Below are positions 17,568 through 28,960 of a stretch of DNA of 59,449 bases, piece after piece. Below the pieces are notes generated by a model, which was given only the letters and a program-made list of their open reading frames with translations, did not search any database and was not told the DNA's origin. The stretch is from Mollicutes bacterium. Lineage in GTDB: Bacteria; Bacillota_I; Bacilli_A; Izemoplasmatales; Izemoplasmataceae. The stretch is from positions 1-59,449 of the forward strand of contig PWHE01000117.1 of assembly GCA_003554735.1 (NCBI GenBank), read 5' to 3'. Position 1 is the stretch's first letter; every line of letters starts with the position of its first letter. Position numbers and translations under genes: made by a program.

Positions 17568-18749
17568 TTACTTGAAACGGCTTTTGAGCCATGAAGGGAT
17601 GGTCGATTTCTTTTCTTCGTCGTCTTGCGGTTCCTCGTCCGGGTCTTCTTTGTCTTTCTTCGCTTTTTTGGCCTTCTTTTTTTCTTTTTTGGTCGTGGGC
17701 TCATTCGATTCCGCTGAGGAAATCTCCGCCTTTTCGCTTTTGCTTTCGTTTGATACGTAATCGCTGTCGCCAAGCGTGTCGATTTCAAGGCTATTGTTTT
17801 CATCGAAACCGGTCGCGATCACCGTCACGATCACCTCGTCCTCGAGGTCTTCGTTGATGGTGGCGCCATGGATGATGTTGATTTCGGTGCTCGATGCGGC
17901 CTGAATGGATTCGATGGCTTCCGTGACTTCCCAAAGCGCGATTTCCGTACCGCTCGTGATGTTGACGATGGCGTCGGTGGCACCGTCGATATTGGCATCG
18001 AGAAGGGGTGAATCAATGGCTTTTTTGGCGGCTTCTTCCGCACGTTCCTCACCGCTTGAAAGACCGATGCCCATCAGGGCGGTCCCTTTGTCTTTCATCA
18101 CCGTCTTGACGTCCGCGAAGTCCACGTTGATCAGTCCGGGGACGGTGATGATTTCAGCGATGCCTTGCACACCTTGTCTGAGGACATTGTCCGCTTCGCG
18201 GAACGCTTCCAGCATCGAGGTGTTGCGATCGACGACATAGAGCAGACGGTCATTCGGTATGATGATCATGGTATCGACGTAGGGTTTCAGCGCATCAAGT
18301 CCTTCCAGCGCGGTCGCGACGCGACGCCTTCCTTCGAACTTGAACGGTTTGGTGACGATGCCGATGGTCAGACATCCGACCTCGCGGGCGATCTTCGCGA
18401 TGACCGGCGCGGCGCCGGTTCCGGTCCCCCCGCCCATCCCGGCGGTAATGAAGACCATGTCGGTCTCCTGCAGCAACTCACGGATCTCATCTTCACTCTC
18501 AAGCGCGGCACGTCGCCCGATTTCAGGGTCCGCTCCGGCGCCGAGTCCACGTGTCAGCATCTTTCCGATCTGCAGTCTGATATCCGCTTTAGAAAGACGC
18601 AAAACCTGGGCATCGGTATTGATGGCCACAAATTCTACGCCTCTAACTTCGTTCTCTATCATGCGGTTGATGGCGTTGCCGCCGCCACCGCCCACACCTA
18701 TGACTTTAATTGAGGGTTTTTGATGAAATTGGTCGTTGGGTTCGAACAT
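17568..18749 (-). CDS. ftsZ: Cell division GTPase FtsZ
   Basis: 393 residues. The GTPase domain has '[13 protein letters not shown]', the tubulin signature '[13 protein letters not shown]' and the T7-loop region '[11 protein letters not shown]'. A variable linker of mixed charge (Lys/Glu/Asp-rich, about residues 325-380) leads to a conserved C-terminal peptide '[12 protein letters not shown]', the docking site for SepF/FtsA-type partners. ATG 18749 follows TTGGAGG; the ORF track's upstream Met lacks one. A TATAAT box lies near 18783. The gene upstream is tgt, not ftsA or a mur gene, which is unusual for walled Gram-positive bacteria. Confidence 0.97.
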   Translation of the reverse strand: MFEPNDQFHQKPSIKVIGVGGGGGNAINRMIENEVRGVEFVAINTDAQVLRLSKADIRLQIGKMLTRGLGAGADPEIGRRAALESEDEIRELLQETDMVFITAGMGGGTGTGAAPVIAKIAREVGCLTIGIVTKPFKFEGRRRVATALEGLDALKPYVDTMIIIPNDRLLYVVDRNTSMLEAFREADNVLRQGVQGIAEIITVPGLINVDFADVKTVMKDKGTALMGIGLSSGEERAEEAAKKAIDSPLLDANIDGATDAIVNITSGTEIALWEVTEAIESIQAASSTEINIIHGATINEDLEDEVIVTVIATGFDENNSLEIDTLGDSDYVSNESKSEKAEISSAESNEPTTKKEKKKAKKAKKDKEDPDEEPQDDEEKKSTIPSWLKSRFK

Positions 18750-18845
18750 AGTATGACCTCCAAGAAAATCTTTAGCCTTATTATAACGCATTCAATGAAA
18801 GAATAAAACACTTCAACTGAAGAATGCGACACAACAATGCGAAAA

Positions 18846-21224
<2,379 letters not shown>

Positions 21225-21238
<14 letters not shown>

Positions 21239-24188
21239 GTTTTTTCGCCTCTTTGTTCATTGCGGAAAGCAGACTGCGCAGACGGATGTTGACCGCACCG
21301 AGGTTGGAAATCTCATCGATCTTGATCTGCGTATAAAGTTTGCCTGCATCTTCAAGGATGTCTTTGATTTCATCGGATGTGATCGCATCCAGGCCGCAAC
21401 CGAAACTTACAAGCTGGACCATGTTGACGCGGTCGAGGGTCGTGATGACTTTCGCGGCGTCATAAAGTCTCGTGTGGTAGGTCCATTGGTCGAGCACCTT
21501 GACCGCGTTCTGATCCGCGAGGTGGTTGATGGAATCCTCGCTCAGCAACACGACATTGAGCGAGCGGATGAGTTTGGGGATGCCGTGGTTGACTTCGGGG
21601 TCGATATGATAGGGCCGGCCCGCGAACACGATCGTGTTTAAGTCGTTTTCCATGGCGTATTGAAGGGCGGCTTCCCCTTCGCGCTGAACGTCCTTGCGGA
21701 AATCGAAGTAGGATTCAAGACCGATATCAAACGCCTTTTTGATATCGCGTTTTGAAACGTCGACATAGTCTTTCAAGATCAGATGGGCCGTCTCGACAAA
21801 CTTTTTCTTGTTTGACAAGCTGACATAGGGCTGGATGAATTTCTCCAGTTCAAGATGGTCCATATTGGCCTCGACGACTTCGGGATAGTGGGCGACGACC
21901 GGACAGTTATAGTGATTGTCCGAGTGCGACTTCTCTTCGAAGTTGTAAGGCATGTTGGGATAGAATATGAAATCGGGGTTTTTCTCGTAAAGGTTCTCCA
22001 TATGACCATGGACCAGTTTGGCCGGATAGCAGATCGTATCGGAGGGGATGGTGTCCTGTCCGCTTTCATAAAGCTTTTTCGATGAGCGGTCCGAAAGAAC
22101 AGTACGGACATTGAGCGCATCGAAAAACGGTTGCCAAAACGGCAGGTTCTCATACATGTTAAGGACCAGCGGGATACCAACCGTGGCCTTGTAGGTTTTA
22201 TCTTCGCTGGGTTGATACTCCATCAATTTGTTGTATTTATAAAGATAGAGGTTCGGAACGGCATCGTAGGTTTTCGCGAAACCGGCCCCTTTTTCGCAAC
22301 GGTTCCCTGAAATATAGCGTTTGCCGTCGCCGAAGATGTTGACGGTGAGGCCGCATAGGTTCTCGCATTTCCGGCAGACAGCGGCTTTCGCCTTGTATTG
22401 GAAGTTTTCGAGCCCTTCAAGGTCGAGCACTTCGGAATGGTTGTCCGGAAGCGCCGCTTCTTTTGCGAGCAAAGCGGCTCCGAAAGCGCCCATAAGGCCG
22501 GCGATATTCGGTCGTGTGACCTCGACACCGGTCTCTTTTTCAAAAGCGCGGAGGACGGCATCGTTCTTGAATGTCCCGCCCTGCACCAGTATTTCAGTGC
22601 CGTATTCTTCCGTCACATCATGAGCCCGTATGACTTTGTATAAAGCATTTTTGACCACACTGATCGCAAGGCCTGCCGAGATATCCTCGGTGGCGGCCGC
22701 CTCGGATTGCGCCTGTTTGACGCTTGAGTTCATGAAGACAGTGCAGCGTGACCCGAGATCGACGGGGTTTTTGCCGGCGAGCGCCATTTGGGCGAAATCC
22801 TTGATTTCATAACCGAGCGATTCGCTGAATGTCTCGATGAAGGACCCACAGCCGCTGCTGCACGCTTCATTCAAGACAATCGACGAAATCAGGCCGTCTT
22901 CGACTTTGAAACACTTCATATCCTGCCCGCCGATATCGACGACAAAACTGACGCGAGGGTTGAAGAATCGCGCCGCGTTGAAATGACAGATGGTCTCGAC
23001 TTCGCTGCCATCGAGATGGAAGGCGTGTTTGATCAACTCTTCCCCGTAGCCCGTGGAGAATGCCTTTTTGACAAGGATTCCGTCATGAAGCTTCCCGTAC
23101 ATAGCCTTCAACGCTCGCTTGACGACATCGAGCGGATTTCCGCGGTTGTGCGTGTAATACTCATGAAGAATCTCGTTATTCTCACCGATCAGGATGAGTT
23201 TGGTCGTGGTCGACCCCGCATCAATGCCGAGGTAGGCATTGCCTGAATAGGCATTGATGTCAACGGTGTCAAGTGACGCTTCCGCGTGACGTTTCAAGAA
23301 CGCTTTTCGCTCCTGGTCGTCTTTGAACAAGGGTTCAAGCGTTTTGCGGCTTTTGCCGTTGGTTTTTTTGCGGTACGCCTTTATGCGTTCGATGATGGTA
23401 TTGATCGCAAGCGGGGTCTCGGTGGCTTCAAGCGCCGCACCGTAGGCGACAAAAATCTCCCCGTTTTGTGGCATGAATACATCCTCGAGCCCCAAGGTTT
23501 CGATGAAACGTTTGCGCAGTTCCGAAGAAAACGTAAGCGGTCCGCCCAAAAAGGCGACTTTTCCATTTATTTTGCGGCCTTGAGAGAGTCCGGCGACCGT
23601 CTGGTTGACAATCGCTTGATAGATGGATGCGGCAATATCGTTTTTGCTGGCTCCTTGATTGAGCAAAGGCTGGATATCGCTTTTTGCAAAAACACCGCAA
23701 CGCGATGCGATGTCATGAAGTTTGTTGAAGTCCTTCGCCAGTTCGTTCACGCCCGCTGCGTCGGTATCAAGCAACGAGGCCATCTGGTCGATGAACGCTC
23801 CGGTGCCGCCGGCACAGGTTCCGTTCATGCGTTGTTCGACGTTGGCCCCGTCAAAAAACATGATTTTCGCATCCTCGCCGCCGAGTTCGACGCACACATC
23901 GATATCCGGTGCGCTTGTGCGGAGGGCGGTTGTCGCACTGATGACTTCTTGTGTGAATTGCGCACCGATGTTTTTCGCAAGCCTTAGTCCGGCGCTACCG
24001 GTGAAGTTGAAATGCATCGTTTCATTGCTGAAACGTTCCTCAAGCGCCTCGAACATGGTTTTCATGGATTGCGTGATACTGCTCATGTGACGATCATATG
24101 TCTTATAGATGATGGCATCATCCTTATCGATGACGACCACTTTGATGGTGGTCGAACCGATGTCGATGCCGACACGAAGTTTATCCAT
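21225..24188 (-). CDS. Acyl-CoA dehydratase activase-like protein with tandem ASKHA domains and DUF2229
   Basis: 987 residues. Domain 1 (about 4-265) starts 'VGIDIGSTTIKVVVID'; domain 2 (about 320-575) starts 'LGIDAGSTTTKLILIG'. Both are BadF/BadG/HgdC-type ATPase domains. Cysteines expected to bind the shared 4Fe-4S cluster are seen in 'NGTCAGGTGAF', 'ASRCGVF', 'NEACSSGCGSF' and 'GSRCTVF'. A 'CRKCENLCG' cluster follows, then a DUF2229-type region from about 650. In true activases ATP hydrolysis drives electron transfer to a dehydratase. The role of these large fused forms is unknown. It is the first gene of a probable operon with the 425-residue partner and tgt. Confidence 0.88.
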
Positions 24189-24483
24189 AGTCTCACCTGA
24201 TTTCGAATTATCCCTTAATTGCTTTCCCTATATAGCTGTGTAAATCATGGGTATTATTATATCTCAAATAGTAATAAATTTCTACAGTCTTAATAAATTT
24301 GTCTTAAGCATGTCAAATAAACATATTATAAAGTTTTGTAACTAGTAAATGTCAATAAATCAAAAAAGTTAATTATATCATTAATTTAATATACTTATTT
24401 CTTGACTTTTTTATGCATTCAATTTATAATGGCATTATCTTCATCCATCATTGTTGGCAATTTTATAATTAAGAGGTGGACCC
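24189..24483. other. AT-rich divergent intergenic region
   Basis: This 295-bp gap is strikingly richer in A+T than its surroundings. It holds a TATAAT-like box for the minus-strand activase gene near 24250-24260 and the plus-strand promoter listed separately. I see no gene, hairpin terminator or known riboswitch in it. Confidence 0.6.
24402..24430 (+). promoter_or_regulatory. Near-consensus sigma-A promoter
   Basis: TTGACT (24402-24407), 17-nt spacer, TATAAT (24425-24430), about 50 nt before the first gene of the SHOCT/DUF2089 operon. Confidence 0.8.
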
Positions 24484-24846
24484 ATGAACGAACTTGAAGT
24501 ACTGAACAGGCTTCAAAGCGGCGACGTAAATGCCAAAGAGGCCTATGAATCGCTGTACGCGGCAAAACCTGAAAAAGCCGTCAAATTGCGTAAAGCCCGT
24601 TTTCTCAGAATGAAGATTTATCTTCCCAATGAGAGTGCCGCGATCAACACGTTGCTGAGGGCATTGTTCATCTTTCCGATTCCGGTCGGTCTGATTTCCT
24701 TTTCTGTCCGCATCGCCAACAAGAATGACAAACTGAACAACGCGGATATCGATTTGAAGGAGCTTCGTGCGCTCATCCGTTATGCCCGCAAAACCCGCAT
24801 AAGCATTCAAAGTGAAGATGCGATCATCAAAATCTCAATCCATTAG
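24484..24846 (+). CDS. SHOCT-like domain protein, first gene of a three-gene operon
   Basis: 120 residues. The N-terminal 30 form a SHOCT-like helical hairpin ('LEVLNRLQSGDVNAKEAYESLY'). The middle has a basic stretch and a short hydrophobic segment 'ALFIFPIPVGLISFSV', too short and broken to be sure it spans a membrane. The C-terminus 'TRISIQSEDAIIKISIH' looks like the edge of a beta structure. Proteins of this sort (YvlB/LiaX-like N-termini) are thought to oligomerise, but their function is open. RBS AGAGGTGG is well placed. All three genes of the operon carry the same hairpin. Confidence 0.75.
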   Translation: MNELEVLNRLQSGDVNAKEAYESLYAAKPEKAVKLRKARFLRMKIYLPNESAAINTLLRALFIFPIPVGLISFSVRIANKNDKLNNADIDLKELRALIRYARKTRISIQSEDAIIKISIH

Positions 24847-24857
24847 GAGGGACCATT

Positions 24858-25250
24858 ATGCAAAAACATGTTATCGGGGAATGCCCGATCTGCAATCACG
24901 ATCTTTTCGTGACCAAGCTTGAGTGTACCAACTGTCATACTGAAATCAGTGGTAAATTCCAACTGTCAAAATTCAACTACCTTTCCAAGGAACATCTTTA
25001 TTTTATCGAACTGTTCATTAAAAACAAGGGAAGCATCAAGAATTTGGAGAAGGAACTGAAAGTATCCTATCCGACCGTCAAGAAAATGCTCTCGGAAGTC
25101 ATCGGTGAACTCGGCTACAAGGTCGATGACGATGATGACGATGACATTGCTCATAGCAAGAGCAAGGAAGAGATTCTTGACAGGCTTCACAAGGGCGAAA
25201 TATCTTCTGAGGAAGCGCTCAAGCTTCTTAAGGAGAAAGGATCCTCATGA
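24858..25250 (+). CDS. DUF2089 zinc-ribbon/HTH regulator
   Basis: 130 residues: an N-terminal four-Cys zinc ribbon ('CPICNHD...CTNCHTE'), a helix-turn-helix-like segment ('NLEKELKVSYPTVKKMLSEVI'), an acidic run of eight Asp residues, and a C-terminal SHOCT-like hairpin ('KEEILDRLHKGEISSEEALKLL'). This is the layout of DUF2089 proteins, believed to be transcription regulators. It is likely to regulate its own operon. AGGAGG overlaps the preceding stop codon, and its end overlaps the next start by 4 nt. Confidence 0.85.
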   Translation: MQKHVIGECPICNHDLFVTKLECTNCHTEISGKFQLSKFNYLSKEHLYFIELFIKNKGSIKNLEKELKVSYPTVKKMLSEVIGELGYKVDDDDDDDIAHSKSKEEILDRLHKGEISSEEALKLLKEKGSS

Positions 25251-25615
25251 GCCAGGAAAAACTGAAAATCCTCGAAATGATTGAGAAAAACATCATCTCG
25301 CCCAAGGAAGGGTCCGAACTGCTCAAAGCCCTTGATTCTAAGACGGAGGAAGGCGTCAAAATCAAGAAGAAGGAAGCCTTCAAAATGCTGAAAATACGAA
25401 TCAAGAGCAGCGATGGCGACAAGGTCAACGTGACCATTCCGCTCGAATTCGCCAAAATCGCTCTCCGAAGCAAAAAAGGCATTCCCAAGCTCGACCAGAT
25501 GGACATCGACTTTGATTTTGAAGAACTCATCGGCATGATTGAATCCGGCGCCGAAGGCAAGATTGTCGACATCGAAAGCGACGACGGCGACATTGTGGAA
25601 ATCTATATAGAATAA
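25247..25615 (+). CDS. SHOCT-like domain protein, third gene of the operon
   Basis: 122 residues with an N-terminal SHOCT-like hairpin ('LKILEMIEKNIISPKEGSELLKAL') and a C-terminal part of beta strands ending 'IVDIESDDGDIVEIYIE'. The arrangement resembles the first gene but with an acidic rather than hydrophobic middle, as in the N-terminal parts of YvlB-like proteins. The ATG overlaps the DUF2089 stop (ATGA). Function is unknown; physical interaction with the other two through the shared hairpin is an inference. Confidence 0.75.
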   Translation: MSQEKLKILEMIEKNIISPKEGSELLKALDSKTEEGVKIKKKEAFKMLKIRIKSSDGDKVNVTIPLEFAKIALRSKKGIPKLDQMDIDFDFEELIGMIESGAEGKIVDIESDDGDIVEIYIE

Positions 25616-25642
25616 AGCGCATTTTTGCGCTTTATTTTTTTA
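25612..25642 (+). terminator. Terminator of the SHOCT/DUF2089 operon
   Basis: AAAGCGC-atttt-GCGCTTT followed by ATTTTTTT. Confidence 0.88.
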
Positions 25643-25679
25643 AGACAAATCTTCGCTGTGGACGCCGAAGAATAAGCAG

Positions 25680-25715
25680 TGTCACGATTGACATGACAGC
25701 TCTGTATGGTATAAC
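25680..25715 (+). promoter_or_regulatory. Promoter of the SDR gene with an inverted repeat at -35
   Basis: TTGACA (25688-25693), 16-nt spacer, TATAAC (25710-25715). TGTCA-cgat-TGACA (25680-25693) is a perfect 5-4-5 inverted repeat covering the -35 box, a possible operator. Confidence 0.65.
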
Positions 25716-25756
25716 GAAAGTAGGAACCAAATACATATTATACGAGGAGGATTGCT

Positions 25757-26521
25757 ATGCAAGGCATAGAAGGAAAAGTTGTAATCATCACTGGTGCTAG
25801 CGGTAGCATCGGAAAATCGACCGTAAATAAGTTTTTGGATTTAGGTGCGAAAGTGCTGGCTTCGGATTATGACCACGAAGGCTTGAAAACATTGAAAAAC
25901 GACCTGAGCAGCGATCACCTGGAAACGGTACAATGCGATGTGTCCGACCCGAAGGATATCAAACAAATGTTTGACACTTGTATTGAAACATTCGGCAGGG
26001 TGGACGTCCTTGTGAACAATGCGGGCACAGAAGGAAAAGTGGCACCCGTGGAGGAACAAAAGCTTGAAGACTATGAAAAAGTCATGGATGTCAATGTCAA
26101 AGGCATATTTGTCGCTTTGCAACATGCTTTTCCGCTCATGGAGCAAAACGGCGGTTCAATCATTAACATCTCTTCCGTCGCAGGACTAAGAGGAAGTGCA
26201 AGTGTTACACCTTATATCACAAGCAAACATGCCGTAACAGGCCTCACCAAAGCGGCTGCACTCGAAGGTGGCCCAAAAGGCATCCGGGTAAACAGTGTCC
26301 ATCCTTCACCCGTAGATAACCGCATGATGCGCTCCTTGGAAGAAGGATTCGCTCCGGGTCAGGCGGAAGCCGTCAAGCAAAACATGGAACAGAGCATTCC
26401 GCTTGGTCGGTACGCAAAAAACGAAGAGGTCGCAGACCTGATTGTTTTCCTGGCAAGTGAACACGCCAGTTTCATCAACGGTGTCCAATACCGGGTTGAC
26501 GGTGGCATGGGCGCTTCATGA
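25757..26521 (+). CDS. Short-chain dehydrogenase/reductase (SDR)
   Basis: 254-residue classical SDR: cofactor loop 'TGASGSIG' (residues 12-19), 'NNAG', catalytic Ser in 'INISSVAG' and the Tyr-x3-Lys in 'YITSK'. An Asp after the second strand ('LASDYD') suggests NAD(H) preference. The C-terminal 'NGVQYRVDGGMGAS' is typical of FabG/glucose-dehydrogenase-like members. The substrate cannot be deduced. It stands alone between its own promoter and a strong terminator. GAGGAGG precedes the ATG. Confidence 0.92.
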   Translation: MQGIEGKVVIITGASGSIGKSTVNKFLDLGAKVLASDYDHEGLKTLKNDLSSDHLETVQCDVSDPKDIKQMFDTCIETFGRVDVLVNNAGTEGKVAPVEEQKLEDYEKVMDVNVKGIFVALQHAFPLMEQNGGSIINISSVAGLRGSASVTPYITSKHAVTGLTKAAALEGGPKGIRVNSVHPSPVDNRMMRSLEEGFAPGQAEAVKQNMEQSIPLGRYAKNEEVADLIVFLASEHASFINGVQYRVDGGMGAS

Positions 26522-26558
26522 TGATTTAGAAAGACCACCGAAACAATAAATCTAAGAA

Positions 26559-26600
26559 CAACCCCCTATCCGTAAGCAGTACGGATAGGGGGGTTTTGAA
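26559..26600 (+). terminator. Strong terminator after the SDR gene
   Basis: CCCCCTATCCGTA-agcag-TACGGATAGGGGGG followed by TTTT, a stem of about 13 bp. The remaining 150 bp to the end of queA hold nothing I can recognise. Confidence 0.92.
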
Positions 26601-26749
26601 TGCAAAGCGAGCGTTTTTCCGTTTTCAGAAAAAACGCCGTGCGGATTTCAGATATTGACCGGTAATGGCATCCGAACGATTGGCGTTGCCTTCATGGTTT
26701 AAAAAACCACAATAGCGAGATGACCCGATTGTCTGAATTGCTTGGAAAT

Positions 26750-27796
26750 TTATCTTTCCGAATCGAACGCATCCGTGATGAACATCGCATCACCAAAGGA
26801 AAAGAAACGATACCGTTCCCTGATTGCGGCCTCATAAGCGCGCATGATGTTCGTTTTACCGGCAAGCGCGCTCACAAGCATGAGCAAGGTCGATTGCGGA
26901 AGATGAAAGTTGGTCAGAAGCCCGTCGATGATCTTGAACTCGAAACCGGGATAGACAAAAAGGTCGCTTTGTCCGCTTCCCGCCTCAATTCTGCCGTTTT
27001 CTACCGCGACCGTCTCGAGGGTTCTCAGTGATGTCGTTCCTACGGGAATGACACGGCGCCCTTCGCGCTTGGCCAGGTTGATACGCTCTTTTGCTTCCTT
27101 TGAAACGCTATAGTATTCTTCGTGCATGGTGTGTTTCGTGACGTCCTCGACTTGAACCGGTCGGAACGTCCCGAGGCCCACATGCAGTGTGACACAGACA
27201 ATTTCAACACCCATCGCTTCGATATGGGCCATGTATTCTTTGGTGAAGTGAAGACCTGCAGTGGGGGCCGCAGCGCTTCCTTTGTATTTGGAATAAACAG
27301 TCTGGTAGCGGTCTTTTTCTTCCAGTTTTTCGTGAATGTATGGAGGCAGAGGCATCTCGCCGAGCGCATCGAGGACCTCGTAGAGGATGCCTTCGTAGTG
27401 GAGTCTGAACTCCCGGAGGCCCTCTTCTTTTTCCTTTACACACTCCATTTTGAGCATGCCCTCGCCGAATGAAAGTGTCGTGCCTTTTTTGACCTTCTTC
27501 GCCTTCTTCACCAGACATTCCCAGATGTTGTCGCCTTTTTCATTGAGTAAAAGCACCTCGATGTTCGCACCGGTGCTTTCTTTGACTCCGATAAGACGGG
27601 CCGGGATCACTTCCGTGTCGTTCAGGACCAGCACATCACCTTTTCTGAGATAGTGATGAAGATTTTTGAAGCGTTCATGACGATAGTCGCCGGTATGACG
27701 ATCCAAGACGAGCAAGCGGGAATCCGTGCGGTTTTTTAGCGGCGTCTGCGCGATGAGCTCTTCGGGTAGATGATAGTCGAAATCGCTTGTTTTCAT
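26750..27796 (-). CDS. queA: S-adenosylmethionine:tRNA ribosyltransferase-isomerase
   Basis: Builds the epoxyqueuosine side chain on preQ1-tRNA. 348 residues, with '[14 protein letters not shown]', '[12 protein letters not shown]', '[10 protein letters not shown]' and '[11 protein letters not shown]', '[17 protein letters not shown]' all conserved. Its ATG overlaps the ruvB stop by 4 nt; ruvB-queA is a common order, though tgt, which often follows, lies at 18.8 kb. Confidence 0.97.
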   Translation of the reverse strand: MKTSDFDYHLPEELIAQTPLKNRTDSRLLVLDRHTGDYRHERFKNLHHYLRKGDVLVLNDTEVIPARLIGVKESTGANIEVLLLNEKGDNIWECLVKKAKKVKKGTTLSFGEGMLKMECVKEKEEGLREFRLHYEGILYEVLDALGEMPLPPYIHEKLEEKDRYQTVYSKYKGSAAAPTAGLHFTKEYMAHIEAMGVEIVCVTLHVGLGTFRPVQVEDVTKHTMHEEYYSVSKEAKERINLAKREGRRVIPVGTTSLRTLETVAVENGRIEAGSGQSDLFVYPGFEFKIIDGLLTNFHLPQSTLLMLVSALAGKTNIMRAYEAAIRERYRFFSFGDAMFITDAFDSER

Positions 27797-28800
27797 TCGA
27801 ACAGCCCACCTTGATAGCTTTTGCCGAGATGTTTATATGCTTTTTCAGTCGCCTGACGGCCTCTTGGAGTACGTTTGATGAAACCGAGTTTGAGCAGATA
27901 GGGTTCATAGACGTCTTCGATTGTGGTGACTTCCTCGCTGATCGAGGAAGCCAAGGATTCCACACCGACCGGGCCGCCGTTGAAGCGTTCAATAAGTCCG
28001 TTCAGATAGTCGTAATCCTTCTGGTCAAGCCCTTTTTCGTCAATTTGGAGTTTGTCCAGGGCTTTTTTCGTGATGTCCAGGTCGATGACACCGTCGTTGA
28101 GCACATCCGCGAAATCGCGGATACGCCGGAACAGGCGGTTGACGATACGCGGGGTTCCGCGACTGCGCTTGGCCAGTTCAACCACGCTGTCGTCGACGAT
28201 TGACGCCTCATAGATGCTCGCGGTGCGTTTGCATATTTGTTCAAGCGCGGATTGGTCGTAGTATTCAAGCTTATGCACCACACCGAAACGGTCGCGCAAA
28301 GGCGCTGTCAAGTCTCCGAAACGCGTGGTGGCGCCGATCAACGTGAACGGCGGAAGGTCGACACGAATCGATTTCTGCGTTTCATCTTTGCCGACGATCA
28401 GATCGATCGCAAAATCCTCCATCGCGGGATAAAGCACTTCTTCGACTACTCGGGGCAGGCGATGGATTTCATCAATAAAAAGGATGTCACCGGGTTCGAG
28501 ACTGGTCAGCAACACGGCGAGATCGCCGCTTTTTTCAATGGCCGGACCACTGCTCACTTTGATGTTTGCACCCACCTCATTGGCCACAATGTTCGCAAGT
28601 GTGGTCTTGCCGAGGCCGGGCGGTCCGTATAAAAGCACGTGATCAAGGCTTTCCTTACGGTTTTTAGCGGCCTGGATGAAGATGGCCATCATTTCCTTGA
28701 CGTGATCTTGGCCGATGTATTCGGATAAGGTCCGCGGACGCAGTTCGATCGGTTCGAGATCGTCCCGTTGTTTCTCAGCGGACAGAATGTCGTTTTCCAT
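27793..28800 (-). CDS. ruvB: Holliday junction branch-migration helicase RuvB
   Basis: Hexameric AAA+ motor that drives branch migration with RuvA. 335 residues: '[11 protein letters not shown]', Walker A 'GPPGLGKTT' (residues 59-67), Walker B 'LFIDEIHRL', sensor '[11 protein letters not shown]' and the C-terminal winged helix ending '[16 protein letters not shown]'. The ATG at 28800 has AGAGGT upstream; an ATG 6 codons earlier is possible. A promoter TTGTAA-16-TATAAT lies upstream (about 28827-28854). ruvA is not in the window. Confidence 0.97.
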   Translation of the reverse strand: MENDILSAEKQRDDLEPIELRPRTLSEYIGQDHVKEMMAIFIQAAKNRKESLDHVLLYGPPGLGKTTLANIVANEVGANIKVSSGPAIEKSGDLAVLLTSLEPGDILFIDEIHRLPRVVEEVLYPAMEDFAIDLIVGKDETQKSIRVDLPPFTLIGATTRFGDLTAPLRDRFGVVHKLEYYDQSALEQICKRTASIYEASIVDDSVVELAKRSRGTPRIVNRLFRRIRDFADVLNDGVIDLDITKKALDKLQIDEKGLDQKDYDYLNGLIERFNGGPVGVESLASSISEEVTTIEDVYEPYLLKLGFIKRTPRGRQATEKAYKHLGKSYQGGLFE

Positions 28801-28876
28801 GATATCTACCTCTTTCATTAAAAATTATACACAAATGTGGGACTTTTACAATGATTAAGGGATAATATCATTTCCC

Positions 28877-28935
28877 TTGCGTTGTCTTTGGCCTTTCTAT
28901 ATGATAAAATTAAAACATATTGTAAATCGTTTACA
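28877..28935 (+). promoter_or_regulatory. Promoter and operator-like palindrome of the coiled-coil operon
   Basis: TTGCGT (28877-28882), 17-nt spacer, TATGAT (28900-28905). Ten to 25 nt past the expected start point lies a perfect palindrome TGTAAA-tcg-TTTACA (28921-28935). The position suits a repressor roadblock. It is one base too long for a standard CcpA cre site, so the binding protein is unknown. Confidence 0.6.
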
Positions 28936-28960
28936 TCCAAGACTGAAAGGAGGGCGCACA

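Noticed and set aside
17564-17803. Arg/Lys-rich 80-residue N-terminal extension of YggS
   Set aside because: It is the FtsZ linker read in another frame; the true start is 4 nt after the ftsZ stop.
28921-28935. CcpA cre site
   Set aside because: The palindrome has a 3-nt centre (15 nt in all), whereas cre needs a 14-nt frame with CG at the exact centre.
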